Source: an uncultured Microbacterium sp.
GTDB lineage: Bacteria; Actinomycetota; Actinomycetes; Actinomycetales; Microbacteriaceae
Reading direction: 5' to 3'
Assembly: GCF_947489255.1 (NCBI RefSeq)
Contig: NZ_CANLCY010000001.1
Coordinates: forward strand, 434,001-498,000
Length of the DNA stretch: 64,000 nt
The notes under the pieces are model-generated. The model searched no databases. It was not told the DNA's origin and worked only from the letters and a program-made list of their open reading frames with translations. Numbering within the stretch: the first letter of the stretch is position 1; every line of letters begins with the position of its first letter. This document shows, piece after piece, positions 24,241 through 31,755 of this stretch. A program made the position numbers and the translations under genes.

Positions 24241-25922
24241 CGCTCGGATCCCCCTTCGGTCACGGTGTCGAGGGGCGCCCGCCATTCGGCGCGCGTTCCG
24301 CCGGGGCCGGTGGTCAGGGTCAGCGTCCCACCGCGTCGCGCGGCCCGCTCGGTGAGGTTGGCCAGCCCGCTCCGACGGTCGTCGCGGATGCCGACGCCGT
24401 CGTCCGTGACGACGATCGACACGTCCGGCCCGGTGAGGGCGACGTCGAGCGAGATGCTGTCCGCGCCCGCGTGGCGCACGCTGTTGGTCAGCAGCTCGCG
24501 GGCCACGCCCACGACGTCGTCGGCCAGCGGGCCGCGGATGGCGTGGTCGACCGCGCCGGCGAACCGCAGCGCGGGCGGGCGCCGCAGCGCCCCCGACACC
24601 TCGGCGACCACGTCGATCAGGCGGTGACGCAGCGAACTGCCGTCGCGGGCGGAGAGCGCGAAGACGACGGTGCGGATCTGCGTGATCGCGTCGTCGAGCT
24701 GGCGGATGACGTCACCGACGCGGTCGCGGTCCCCGGTGCGGTCGAGGGAGGCCGACATCGACTGGAGCGTGAGACCCGCGCCGAAGATCTGCTGGATCAC
24801 GTGGTCGTGCAGGTCACGCGCGATACGCGCGCGCTCGTCGGTGAGCATGGCGCGCTGCTGCTCGGACTGCACGCGGGCGAGCTCCGTCGCGATGCTCGCC
24901 TGCGAGGCCAGGTCGTGGAGCACCTCGAGCTCGACGGCGGTGAACCCTCGCTCGCCCGGCGCCCGAGCGACGCACAGAGCGCCCCACGTGTGCTGCCGCG
25001 TCTGCAGGGGCGCGGCGATCGCGGGGCCGGTCTCGTGATCTCCGGTGATCGACGCCGGGTCCGGACGGTCCGCGACGGAAGGGACGGTGGCCACCCGGGC
25101 GCCGCCGTGGTGCATCGCCGCCCCCGCGATGGTGTGCGCACGATCGACGCTCGCGCCGATCACGTCGTCCTCTCCGGGGCCGCGAGCGGCAGCCACACGG
25201 AGCACCTCCGATCCGTCCACGGGGACGAGCACCGTCACGAGGCTGCCGTCGACGAGGTCGGCGACGCGTCTCGCGAGCAGGTCGTTCACGTCGTCGGACG
25301 GGGAGGCGAGGATCGTCGCCGACAGCTCCGCCGTCGCCGTCATCCACGTCGCCCGGGTGCGCGCCTCGTCGAGGAGGCGGGCGTTCTGGATGGCGAACCC
25401 CGCGGTGGATGCCAGAGCGCGGACGAGTTCCTCGTCCTCGGCCGAGAACGTCCCTCGCCGCGCATCGGTGAGGTAGAGGTTCCCGTACACCTCGCCGCGT
25501 ACGCGGATGGGCGCCCCGAGGAACGACTCCATGCGCGGGTGGTGGGCGGGGAAGCCGACAGCCCGGGGATCCTCGCCGAGATGGTCGAGGCGGATCGGTT
25601 CGGGATGGGCGATGAGGGCGCCGAGAACACCTCGGCCACGCGGGAGGTGGCCGATGGCATCCGCGGTGTCGGCCGGGAGGCCGACGTGGATGAACTGATC
25701 GAGCGACGACCGGTCGGCGGCGATGATCCCGAGCGCTCCGTACTCGGCATCCACGAGGTCGACGGCCGCCTCGACGACGCGGCGCAGCACGACGGGCAGC
25801 TCGATCTCTCCGACGATCGTGTCGACCGCGCGGAGGAGACCGCGGAGGTGGTCCGCCGAGGACGTCTCGTCGGGGGCCGGGGGCGGCGCGTCGGCGGGCG
25901 GTGCGAGATGTTCGCTCGTCAT
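24237..25922 (-). CDS. devS: GAF-GAF histidine kinase, DosS/DevS-like redox/gas sensor
   Basis: A 561-residue kinase. GAF-1 (about 40-185) contains IGHLPRGRGVLGALI, VGFPAHHPRM and GNLYLT, matching the heme-binding GAF-A of mycobacterial DosS/DosT. The proximal His of the FPPxHP motif corresponds to His128. GAF-2 covers about 205-350. HisKA_3 has phospho-acceptor His372 in ARDLHDHVIQQIF, and the HATPase domain has the N box ELLTNSVRHAGA and G box DDGVGI. There is no TM helix; it is a soluble sensor for O2, NO, CO or redox by analogy. I chose the ATG at 25922 (MTSEHL), with GGAGAGG upstream. It forms an operon with the response regulator. Confidence 0.85.
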   Translation of the reverse strand: MTSEHLAPPADAPPPAPDETSSADHLRGLLRAVDTIVGEIELPVVLRRVVEAAVDLVDAEYGALGIIAADRSSLDQFIHVGLPADTADAIGHLPRGRGVLGALIAHPEPIRLDHLGEDPRAVGFPAHHPRMESFLGAPIRVRGEVYGNLYLTDARRGTFSAEDEELVRALASTAGFAIQNARLLDEARTRATWMTATAELSATILASPSDDVNDLLARRVADLVDGSLVTVLVPVDGSEVLRVAAARGPGEDDVIGASVDRAHTIAGAAMHHGGARVATVPSVADRPDPASITGDHETGPAIAAPLQTRQHTWGALCVARAPGERGFTAVELEVLHDLASQASIATELARVQSEQQRAMLTDERARIARDLHDHVIQQIFGAGLTLQSMSASLDRTGDRDRVGDVIRQLDDAITQIRTVVFALSARDGSSLRHRLIDVVAEVSGALRRPPALRFAGAVDHAIRGPLADDVVGVARELLTNSVRHAGADSISLDVALTGPDVSIVVTDDGVGIRDDRRSGLANLTERAARRGGTLTLTTGPGGTRAEWRAPLDTVTEGGSER

Positions 25923-25984
25923 CGCACGCTCCTCTCCCCGGATCCTCAATCTACGACCGGCGCCGGGGTCTGGCCAGGACCCGG

Positions 25985-25998
25985 GGGACCTTCGCCCC
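25985..25998. promoter_or_regulatory. DosR-like box 2 (GGGACCTTCGCCCC) in a divergent promoter
   Basis: GGGACCTTCGCCCC lies 62 bp from the kinase start and 46 bp from the pyridoxamine-oxidase-fold gene start, so it could serve both divergent units. The hexamer TGGACT sits 22 bp downstream toward the latter gene, the same spacing as the -10-like hexamer after box 1. It differs from boxes 1 and 3 at a single base. Confidence 0.6.
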
Positions 25999-26044
25999 AT
26001 CGCCGCCGGCGCCCGCGTGCTGGACTGGCGACAGGAGGCTCGCC

Positions 26045-26632
26045 ATGACCCACGATCCGTTCCCGCCCCCGACCGTCCGGGAGCTCAGCACGTCCGACTG
26101 CTGGCGCCTGCTCGAATCCGAGCGGCTCGGCCGCCTCGCTCTCATCGATGCGTCCGGCGAACCCCTGATCTACCCGGTGAATTTCGCCGGGCGCGACGGC
26201 GTCATCTACCTGCGGAGCGCGGCCGACGCGAAGCTGCGTTTGCTGCGGTCGCGTCCGGCCGTCGCGTTCGAGGTCGACGGGCAGGATGCCGGCGATCGGT
26301 GGAGCGTGGTCGTGCGCGGAGACGCGGTGCCCGTCGATCTGGATGCCGAGATCCGGCGCGCCCGTGAGACGGGGTTGCGCTCGATGAGTCCGGAGGCGAA
26401 GCCCTACCTGGTGCGCATCTCTCCGCGCAGCATCACCGGACGTCGATTCCCGGAGCGCCCCGCCGACGCGCGGGAGGATGCGCTGCGCTCGCGGATCTTC
26501 CGGTCGCGGGAGGAAGCCCTTCCTGCGTCCGCGCGAGCGCCGCACCCGATCGCCAGCTTCACCCCTCGCGCCGAGGGACGACCGCCGGTGCCAGGCTCGT
26601 CGACGCCCGGCTCCTCGACGCCCGGCCCGTGA
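26045..26632 (+). CDS. Pyridoxamine 5'-phosphate oxidase-fold flavoprotein
   Basis: A 195-residue protein. Residues about 12-130 form a split-barrel FMN-binding domain: ELSTSDCWRLLESERLGRLALID, LIYPVNFAGRDGVIYLRSA, VAFEVDG, WSVVVRGDA, all typical of the actinobacterial 'pyridoxamine 5-phosphate oxidase family' that appears in DosR regulons (Rv2004/Rv3131-neighbour style genes). A C-terminal Pro/Ser-rich tail includes the duplicated PGSSTPGSSTPGP. The ATG at 26045 is preceded by GGAGG. True substrate unknown; F420 or FMN use is possible. A DosR-like box lies 46 bp upstream. Confidence 0.78.
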   Translation: MTHDPFPPPTVRELSTSDCWRLLESERLGRLALIDASGEPLIYPVNFAGRDGVIYLRSAADAKLRLLRSRPAVAFEVDGQDAGDRWSVVVRGDAVPVDLDAEIRRARETGLRSMSPEAKPYLVRISPRSITGRRFPERPADAREDALRSRIFRSREEALPASARAPHPIASFTPRAEGRPPVPGSSTPGSSTPGP

Positions 26633-26640
26633 CGGGCGAC

Positions 26641-26778
26641 CGCCGGGGCCGCCCAGCGACGCGTGGCCCCGATGCGTGGCGATCCGACGCGCCCCGCTCC
26701 GACGCGCGCCGCCGGGGCCGCCCGCCGACGCATGACCCCGACGCGTGGCGATCCGACGCGCCCGCTCCGACCGGCGCC
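26641..26778. repeat. Two tandem 69-bp direct repeats
   Basis: Copy 1 starts at 26641 and copy 2 at 26710, both opening CGCCGGGGCCGCCC and sharing CGTGGCGATCCGACGCGCC near the end, with a handful of substitutions. The region lies directly after the flavoprotein gene stop and ends near the stop of the converging stress-protein gene. It has no convincing open frame of its own. Confidence 0.7.
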
Positions 26779-26808
26779 TCCGGGTGCGGGGCCCCGCAGG
26801 AGGCGCGT

Positions 26809-27645
26809 CTACCGGACGATGGCGGTCACGGTCGAGAGCTGCGTCAGCACTTCCTGACTCGTCGAGCCCAGAAGGAACCGCCCCAGGGTTCCGCGCCCGT
26901 GACTGCCCACGACGAGCAGGCGGGCGGAGCGCGACAGGCGTCGAAGGGCGGCCGCCGGGTACCCGGACTCGACGAGGGTGGTCACCGCGAGGTCGGGATA
27001 GTCCTGCCGGAGGCCCGCGAGCGAGATCGCCAGATCCTCCGTGGTGAGAGCCTGCATCCGCTCCAGGTAGTCCGGCGGGTAGCCCTCCAGCTCGAACGGG
27101 ACCGGAACCGGCGACCAGGTCATGACCGCGGTCAGACCGTCGCCGGTGCGGTCGGCCTCCGCCGCGGCGAACGCGACCGCCTTCTCCGACGTCTCCGAGC
27201 CGTCGACCCCGACGACCACGCCCGCGCGCCCCCGTTCGCCGTCCTCCGGGACGGTGACGACGGGGCAGCGCGTCCCGGCGGCGATCCGCACGCCGCGTAC
27301 GCCGCGCAGCCGCGGACCGTCGTGCACGAAGTCGCTCCCCAGGACGAGGAGGTCGACGCGCCCCGAGACGTCGATGAGCCGCGCCACGGGGTCTCCGCGT
27401 TCGACGAGGATCTCGGCATCCGCTCCCGCGGCGCGTGCGCTCGCGGCCGCCTCTTCCAGCAGAGTCGTCGTCCGCGAGAGGGCGTCACCGACGAGCATCT
27501 CCTCACCGACGATGCCCCACGCGGAGCCGACCACACCGACGAGCCGCAGCCGATCCCGGCGGGCGATCGCGCGTTCGATGGCCCAGTGGAGGGCGCTCTG
27601 CGCCCCCGGTGCGTCGGTGACTCCGACCGCGATGGTCCCGTTCAT
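26809..27645 (-). CDS. Universal stress protein, two tandem UspA domains
   Basis: A 278-residue tandem UspA protein. Domain 1 opens GTIAVGVTDAPGAQSALHWAIERA. Domain 2 opens VVVGVDGSETSEKAVAFAAAEA and ends with a complete ATP-binding motif, VVGSHGRGTLGRFLLGSTSQEVL. I chose the ATG at 27645 (MNGTIAVGV) with GGAGCGATC upstream; the longer reading from 27687 adds a basic, unrelated tail. It is expressed leftward from a promoter with DosR-like box 3 at 27714-27727. It is the second USP of the putative dormancy regulon. Confidence 0.88.
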   Translation of the reverse strand: MNGTIAVGVTDAPGAQSALHWAIERAIARRDRLRLVGVVGSAWGIVGEEMLVGDALSRTTTLLEEAAASARAAGADAEILVERGDPVARLIDVSGRVDLLVLGSDFVHDGPRLRGVRGVRIAAGTRCPVVTVPEDGERGRAGVVVGVDGSETSEKAVAFAAAEADRTGDGLTAVMTWSPVPVPFELEGYPPDYLERMQALTTEDLAISLAGLRQDYPDLAVTTLVESGYPAAALRRLSRSARLLVVGSHGRGTLGRFLLGSTSQEVLTQLSTVTAIVR

Positions 27646-27713
27646 GATCGCTCCTCGCCTTCGCGCCGTGGATCGGCTCACGTCCATCGTCGCGTCGGCG
27701 CAGCGCTCCTGGC

Positions 27714-27727
27714 GGGACCTTCGACCC
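27714..27727. promoter_or_regulatory. DosR-like box 3 (GGGACCTTCGACCC), second usp promoter
   Basis: GGGACCTTCGACCC is identical to box 1 and lies 68 bp before the start codon of the leftward universal stress gene. On the minus strand a GACGAT hexamer is found 22 bp after it, keeping the same spacing as box 1, though a weaker -10. Confidence 0.6.
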
Positions 27728-27763
27728 GTCGTCCGCCCCGGCTGTCCCGGCCGCGCCTCGCCC

Positions 27764-28792
27764 TCAGCCCACCGTCGGCTGCTGCTGCGTGATGCAGTGG
27801 ATGCCGCCGCCGCGATCGAAGATCGGGCGGGAGTCGACCGTCACGACCCGGCGGCCGGGGTAGGCGTCGGCGATGATCTCGGCGGCGCGCGCGTCGGCGG
27901 CGGGGTCGCCGAAGCCGCAGAGCACCACGCCGTCGTTGGTGACGAGGTGGTTGATGTAGCTCCAGTCGACCCAGCCGTGGTCGTCGCGCAGGGTCGAGGG
28001 GGCGGGGATGCCGGTGATCGTCACCGACCGCCCGAGGGCGGCGAACGCGTCGGTCAGCTCGCGACGCACGAGCTGCGACACCTCGGCGTCGGGATGAGCG
28101 GCATCCGTCTGCTCGTGCACGAGCACGTGGTCGGGCGAGGCGAAGGTCGCGACGATGTCGACGTGGCCGTTGGTGCCGAGGTCGTCGTAGTCGCGGGTGA
28201 GTCCGCGCGAGAGCCAGATCGCGTCGGTCGCCCCGATCGTGCGGGCCAACTCGGCCTCCACCCGCGCGCGATCGGCGAAGGGGTTGCGCCGCGGGTCGAG
28301 CTGAACGGTGTCGGTGAGCAGCACGGTGCCCCGACCGTCGACGTGCAGGCCGCCGCCCTCGGCCACGAGCAGCGAGTCGATGCGTTCGGCGCCGACGTGC
28401 TCGGCGACCACGCGCGCGAGCAGCGCCGACTTCTGCCATTCGGCCCAGTCGGGGGCGCCCCAGCCGTTGAAGATCCAGTCCACGGCTCCGAGCACGCCCG
28501 GGCGGTCGGCGTCGACGACGAAGGTCGGGCCCACGTCGCGCATCCAGAACTCGTCGAGGGGCGCCTCGACGATCTCGATGTCGGCCGACAGCATGCGTCG
28601 GGCGCGCGCGATCTCGCTCGGATCGACGACCATCGTCACCGGCTCGAACAGCGCGACGGCGTGCGCGACCTCGGTCCACGCCCGGTAGCCCTCCGCGCGG
28701 GCCTCGGCATCGTCGCCGAGGGTGACGCCCTCGCGCGGGAACGCCATCCACGTGCGCTCGTGCGGGGCGGATTCGATGGGCATGCGCCACAT
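27764..28792 (-). CDS. aguA: Agmatine deiminase
   Basis: A 342-residue member of the peptidyl-arginine-deiminase fold. Signature segments are RTWMAFPRE, FWMRDVGPTFVVD, WIFNGWGAP, EGGGLHVDGRGT and the catalytic Cys333 in GGGIHCITQQQP. These are the agmatine-deiminase rather than arginine-deiminase motifs. It converts agmatine to N-carbamoylputrescine plus ammonia. GAGGAG sits 7 bp before the ATG at 28792. It is last in an operon behind the amidase and the kinase-aminotransferase fusion (57 bp gap). The usual partner AguB (nitrilase type) is absent from the window. Confidence 0.92.
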   Translation of the reverse strand: MWRMPIESAPHERTWMAFPREGVTLGDDAEARAEGYRAWTEVAHAVALFEPVTMVVDPSEIARARRMLSADIEIVEAPLDEFWMRDVGPTFVVDADRPGVLGAVDWIFNGWGAPDWAEWQKSALLARVVAEHVGAERIDSLLVAEGGGLHVDGRGTVLLTDTVQLDPRRNPFADRARVEAELARTIGATDAIWLSRGLTRDYDDLGTNGHVDIVATFASPDHVLVHEQTDAAHPDAEVSQLVRRELTDAFAALGRSVTITGIPAPSTLRDDHGWVDWSYINHLVTNDGVVLCGFGDPAADARAAEIIADAYPGRRVVTVDSRPIFDRGGGIHCITQQQPTVG

Positions 28793-28849
28793 GGCGGGCT
28801 CCTCGGGTCTGATCGGTTCGGGTTCGGTGGCGGGGGATGCCGGGTGGGG

Positions 28850-31729
28850 TCAGAAGCCGGTGGTGAGCACGCGGTCCAGCGCGTCGACGAAGACGTCGAC
28901 CGAGGCGCGCGTGATCACCAGCGGAGGTTTGATCTTCAGCACGTTCTGGAAGTCGCCCGTCGGCTGCATGATGACGCCGAGCTCGAGCAGGCGGTCGCAG
29001 ATCGCCGCGGTCTCGGCCGTGGCGGGTTCGAGACTCTCGCGGTCGCGGACGAACTCCACGCCGAGGTACAGCCCCGACCCGTGCACGGTGCCGATGAGCG
29101 GATACCGACGGCCGAGTTCCTCCAGGCGGTGCTTCAGGTGTCCGCCGACGACGCGGGCGTTCTCCTGGAGCCCCTCCTGCTCGATCACGTCGAGCACGGC
29201 CATGCCGATCGCCGACGAGACCGGCGATCCGCCGGTGGAGGAGAAGAAGTAGCCCTGCGTGCGGTAGCGGTCGGCCACCTCGCGGCGCGTGACGACCGCC
29301 CCGATCGGGTGTCCGCCGCCGATGGACTTCGCCACCGCGACGATGTCGGGCACGGTGTCCTGCTGCTGGAAGCCCCAGAACCAGTCGCCGAGGCGCCCGT
29401 AGCCGACCTGCACCTCGTCGGCGATCGCGAGCCCGCCGTGCCGGCGGATCGCGGCGTACACCTCGCGCAGGTACCCGTCCGGCAGGGCCACTCCACCGGC
29501 GTTGCCGAAGTAGGTCTCGGCGATCATGCCCGCGGGCGGGCGACCGGATGCCGCGAGCTCGTCGATCGCCGCAACGGCTTCGGGGGCGTATCTCGCGGCA
29601 TCCGCTCCCCGGTGAACCCCGCGGTAGGAGTTGGCGGCGTCGACGGTGTGCACCCACTCGGGACGGGTCTCGAGGGCGAAGGGGTTGTCGGCGATCGAGG
29701 TCGAGACCGCATCGCTGGCGTAGGTCCACCCGTGGTACGCCTCGCGCATCGCGACGATGTCGGGGCGGCCGGTCGCGGCCATCGCGAGGCGGATCGCGAG
29801 GTCGGTCGCCTCGGAGCCGGAGTTGACGAAGAAGACCGTGTCGAAGCCCTCGGGCAGGGTCGCCGCGATCCGGTCGGCGTAGTCGGTGATCGCACGGTAG
29901 TGGAACCGCGAGTTGGTGTTGAGCAGGTGCATCTGCCGCGTGCCCGCCTCGACCACGCGCGGGTGGGCGTGCCCGACGGAAGCGACGTTGTTCACCATGT
30001 CGAGGTAGACCCGGCCGTTCACGTCGACGAGGTACTCGCGCCACCCCCGCTCGATGCGCGGGGGAGCGGCGAAGTAGTGCTCCTGCACCTCGGCGAGCAC
30101 CCCGTGACGCCGCGCGAGGGAGTCGTCGGACGCCGGTGCGGGGGAGGGGAGGCCGAGGGCGGCGCCGGGGTCGCCGGCGACCTCGCGCCACGCGTCGGCG
30201 AGGGCGCGCGTGGTCCGCGGGGGAGGCACGAGTGCGCCGAGCGGTCGCCGCACCGACAGACGCGTCCGCGCGGGCAGGACCCCGGATGCCGCGTCGGCGG
30301 CGACGCCGGTGATCGCCAGGGTGCCGGCATCCCCCGTGACCGTGACCGTGAGCGTGTCACCGTCGACGCGGGCGGCGCCGTCGAGCTGTCGCGGCTCCGC
30401 GAGCCACACCAGGACGTCGGTCGGCACGGTCTCGGCGGTCGAGGGGAGTGGGTCGGTCGTGCCGGTGAGACGCGCGCTCCACGCGGGAGCCGTGACGACG
30501 TCGGCCCCGGCGTCGAGCGCGGCGAGGGCCGCGTCGTCGAGGGTCCGAGGGGCGAGCCAGGCTCCCGCGTCGTTCAGGGCGGACTCGGTCGAGGCGTCGA
30601 GCTCGACGTGGAGGCCGACCGGGAGCAGCGTCGGCCCCGTCCCCTCGCGCTCCGCCGGGGCCGGCCGGCCGAGGGCGGCGCGCGTCGCCGCGGTGATGAC
30701 GGGGAGGGGCACGGATGCCGCCTGCTCGAGGATGCGGAATTCGCGCTCGAGCGCGACGGCGGCGTAGTCGTTCGCCTCGTCGAGGCGCACCTGCGCGCGC
30801 CCGCTGAGCACCAGCACCGCACCGCGGAGCACGACCAGCGGCCAGAGGGCGGTGATCTCGTCGTCGGTGAGGTCGCGCCGTCGATCGAACGCCCGGATCG
30901 CGGGGAAGGCGCTCTCGGGCGTCGCGCCGTCGTGGTGGAGCACCGACGAGACGGTCACGGCGATCTCGCCCACGCGCCACGACGCGCACACGTCGCCGAA
31001 GTCGATGACGGCGTCGGGCACGGTCGCGCCGGGGGCGCGCAGCACGTTGTCGTCGGTGACGTCGAAGTGCCCGGCCTGCATCGGCAGGGTCGCGGCGACC
31101 GGGGCCAGGGCCTCGCGTGCGGCCCGGGCTGCGCGTTCCACGACGGTCCGCACCGCGGCATCCGGCTCCTCCGGCAGGAGGGTGTCGATCACGCGCTCGG
31201 CGTGACGGAGGTCCCACTGCAGCACGCGGCCGCTCGCGGGGTGGGCGAAGTCGGCGAGCGCGAGGCTCACCGCACCCGCGAGCGCCCCCAGACCCTCCAC
31301 GACGGCGGGGGAGAGGTAGCCCGAGCCGGTGAAGGTGCTGCCGGAGATGTTCTCGATCACGCGCGCGTGGATGCGGCCCTGACTCGAGTCCCACCACGTC
31401 GACATCGGCCCGCGCGGTCCATCGACGAGGCGGGGGATGCGCACGTGCGGGCTCCGCTCGGCGACGCGGGCCGCCGCGGCATCCTGCATGTCGATCTCGG
31501 CCTCGCTGAACACGGGGTTGCTGAGCTTGAGCACGCCCAGGGGCTCGGTCGACCCGAGGCGGAACACGCGGAAGTTCTGATCCTGCTGGCTGCCGAGCGC
31601 CCGCACGTCGATCTCGACGCCGAAGGTCTCGGCGAACAGCCGCGCGACCTCCTCGTCGGAGAGCGTCGGGGTGGGCAGGTCGACCTGGCGGAAGTAGTCG
31701 AACACCGAGACGGGGGTGGTGTCGTTCAC
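28850..31729 (-). CDS. Fused APH-type kinase and class III PLP aminotransferase/phospholyase
   Basis: A 959-residue fusion. The N-terminal ~350 residues are an aminoglycoside-phosphotransferase-like kinase (QAGHFDVTDDNVLR and AVIDFGDVCASW are the HxDxxxxN and DFG-type motifs). A poorly conserved linker (~360-545) may derive from the M23-like domain seen in relatives. Residues ~550-955 form a class III aminotransferase with FFVNSGSEATDLA, EAYHGWTY, IADEVQVGYGR and PLP Lys in AVAKSIGGGHPIGAV. The C-terminal part is closest in style to ETNPPL/PHYKPL phospholyases. The GTG at 31729 has GAGGAA 8 bp upstream; a GTG at 31759 overlapping the amidase stop is an alternative. Possible role: phosphorylate an amino alcohol, then eliminate phosphate and ammonia, or transaminate an amine. 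Confidence 0.8.
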   Translation of the reverse strand: MNDTTPVSVFDYFRQVDLPTPTLSDEEVARLFAETFGVEIDVRALGSQQDQNFRVFRLGSTEPLGVLKLSNPVFSEAEIDMQDAAAARVAERSPHVRIPRLVDGPRGPMSTWWDSSQGRIHARVIENISGSTFTGSGYLSPAVVEGLGALAGAVSLALADFAHPASGRVLQWDLRHAERVIDTLLPEEPDAAVRTVVERAARAAREALAPVAATLPMQAGHFDVTDDNVLRAPGATVPDAVIDFGDVCASWRVGEIAVTVSSVLHHDGATPESAFPAIRAFDRRRDLTDDEITALWPLVVLRGAVLVLSGRAQVRLDEANDYAAVALEREFRILEQAASVPLPVITAATRAALGRPAPAEREGTGPTLLPVGLHVELDASTESALNDAGAWLAPRTLDDAALAALDAGADVVTAPAWSARLTGTTDPLPSTAETVPTDVLVWLAEPRQLDGAARVDGDTLTVTVTGDAGTLAITGVAADAASGVLPARTRLSVRRPLGALVPPPRTTRALADAWREVAGDPGAALGLPSPAPASDDSLARRHGVLAEVQEHYFAAPPRIERGWREYLVDVNGRVYLDMVNNVASVGHAHPRVVEAGTRQMHLLNTNSRFHYRAITDYADRIAATLPEGFDTVFFVNSGSEATDLAIRLAMAATGRPDIVAMREAYHGWTYASDAVSTSIADNPFALETRPEWVHTVDAANSYRGVHRGADAARYAPEAVAAIDELAASGRPPAGMIAETYFGNAGGVALPDGYLREVYAAIRRHGGLAIADEVQVGYGRLGDWFWGFQQQDTVPDIVAVAKSIGGGHPIGAVVTRREVADRYRTQGYFFSSTGGSPVSSAIGMAVLDVIEQEGLQENARVVGGHLKHRLEELGRRYPLIGTVHGSGLYLGVEFVRDRESLEPATAETAAICDRLLELGVIMQPTGDFQNVLKIKPPLVITRASVDVFVDALDRVLTTGF

Positions 31730-31755
31730 GGGCTGTTCCTCGGGTGATTCGGGGG

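Noticed and set aside
27122..31747. A 1,541-codon open frame on the plus strand opposite the agmatine deiminase and kinase-aminotransferase genes
   Set aside because: It is antisense to two genes with clear catalytic motifs, is very rich in Arg, Gly, Asp and His, and has no recognisable domain. In GC-rich DNA the strand opposite a gene is often free of stops.
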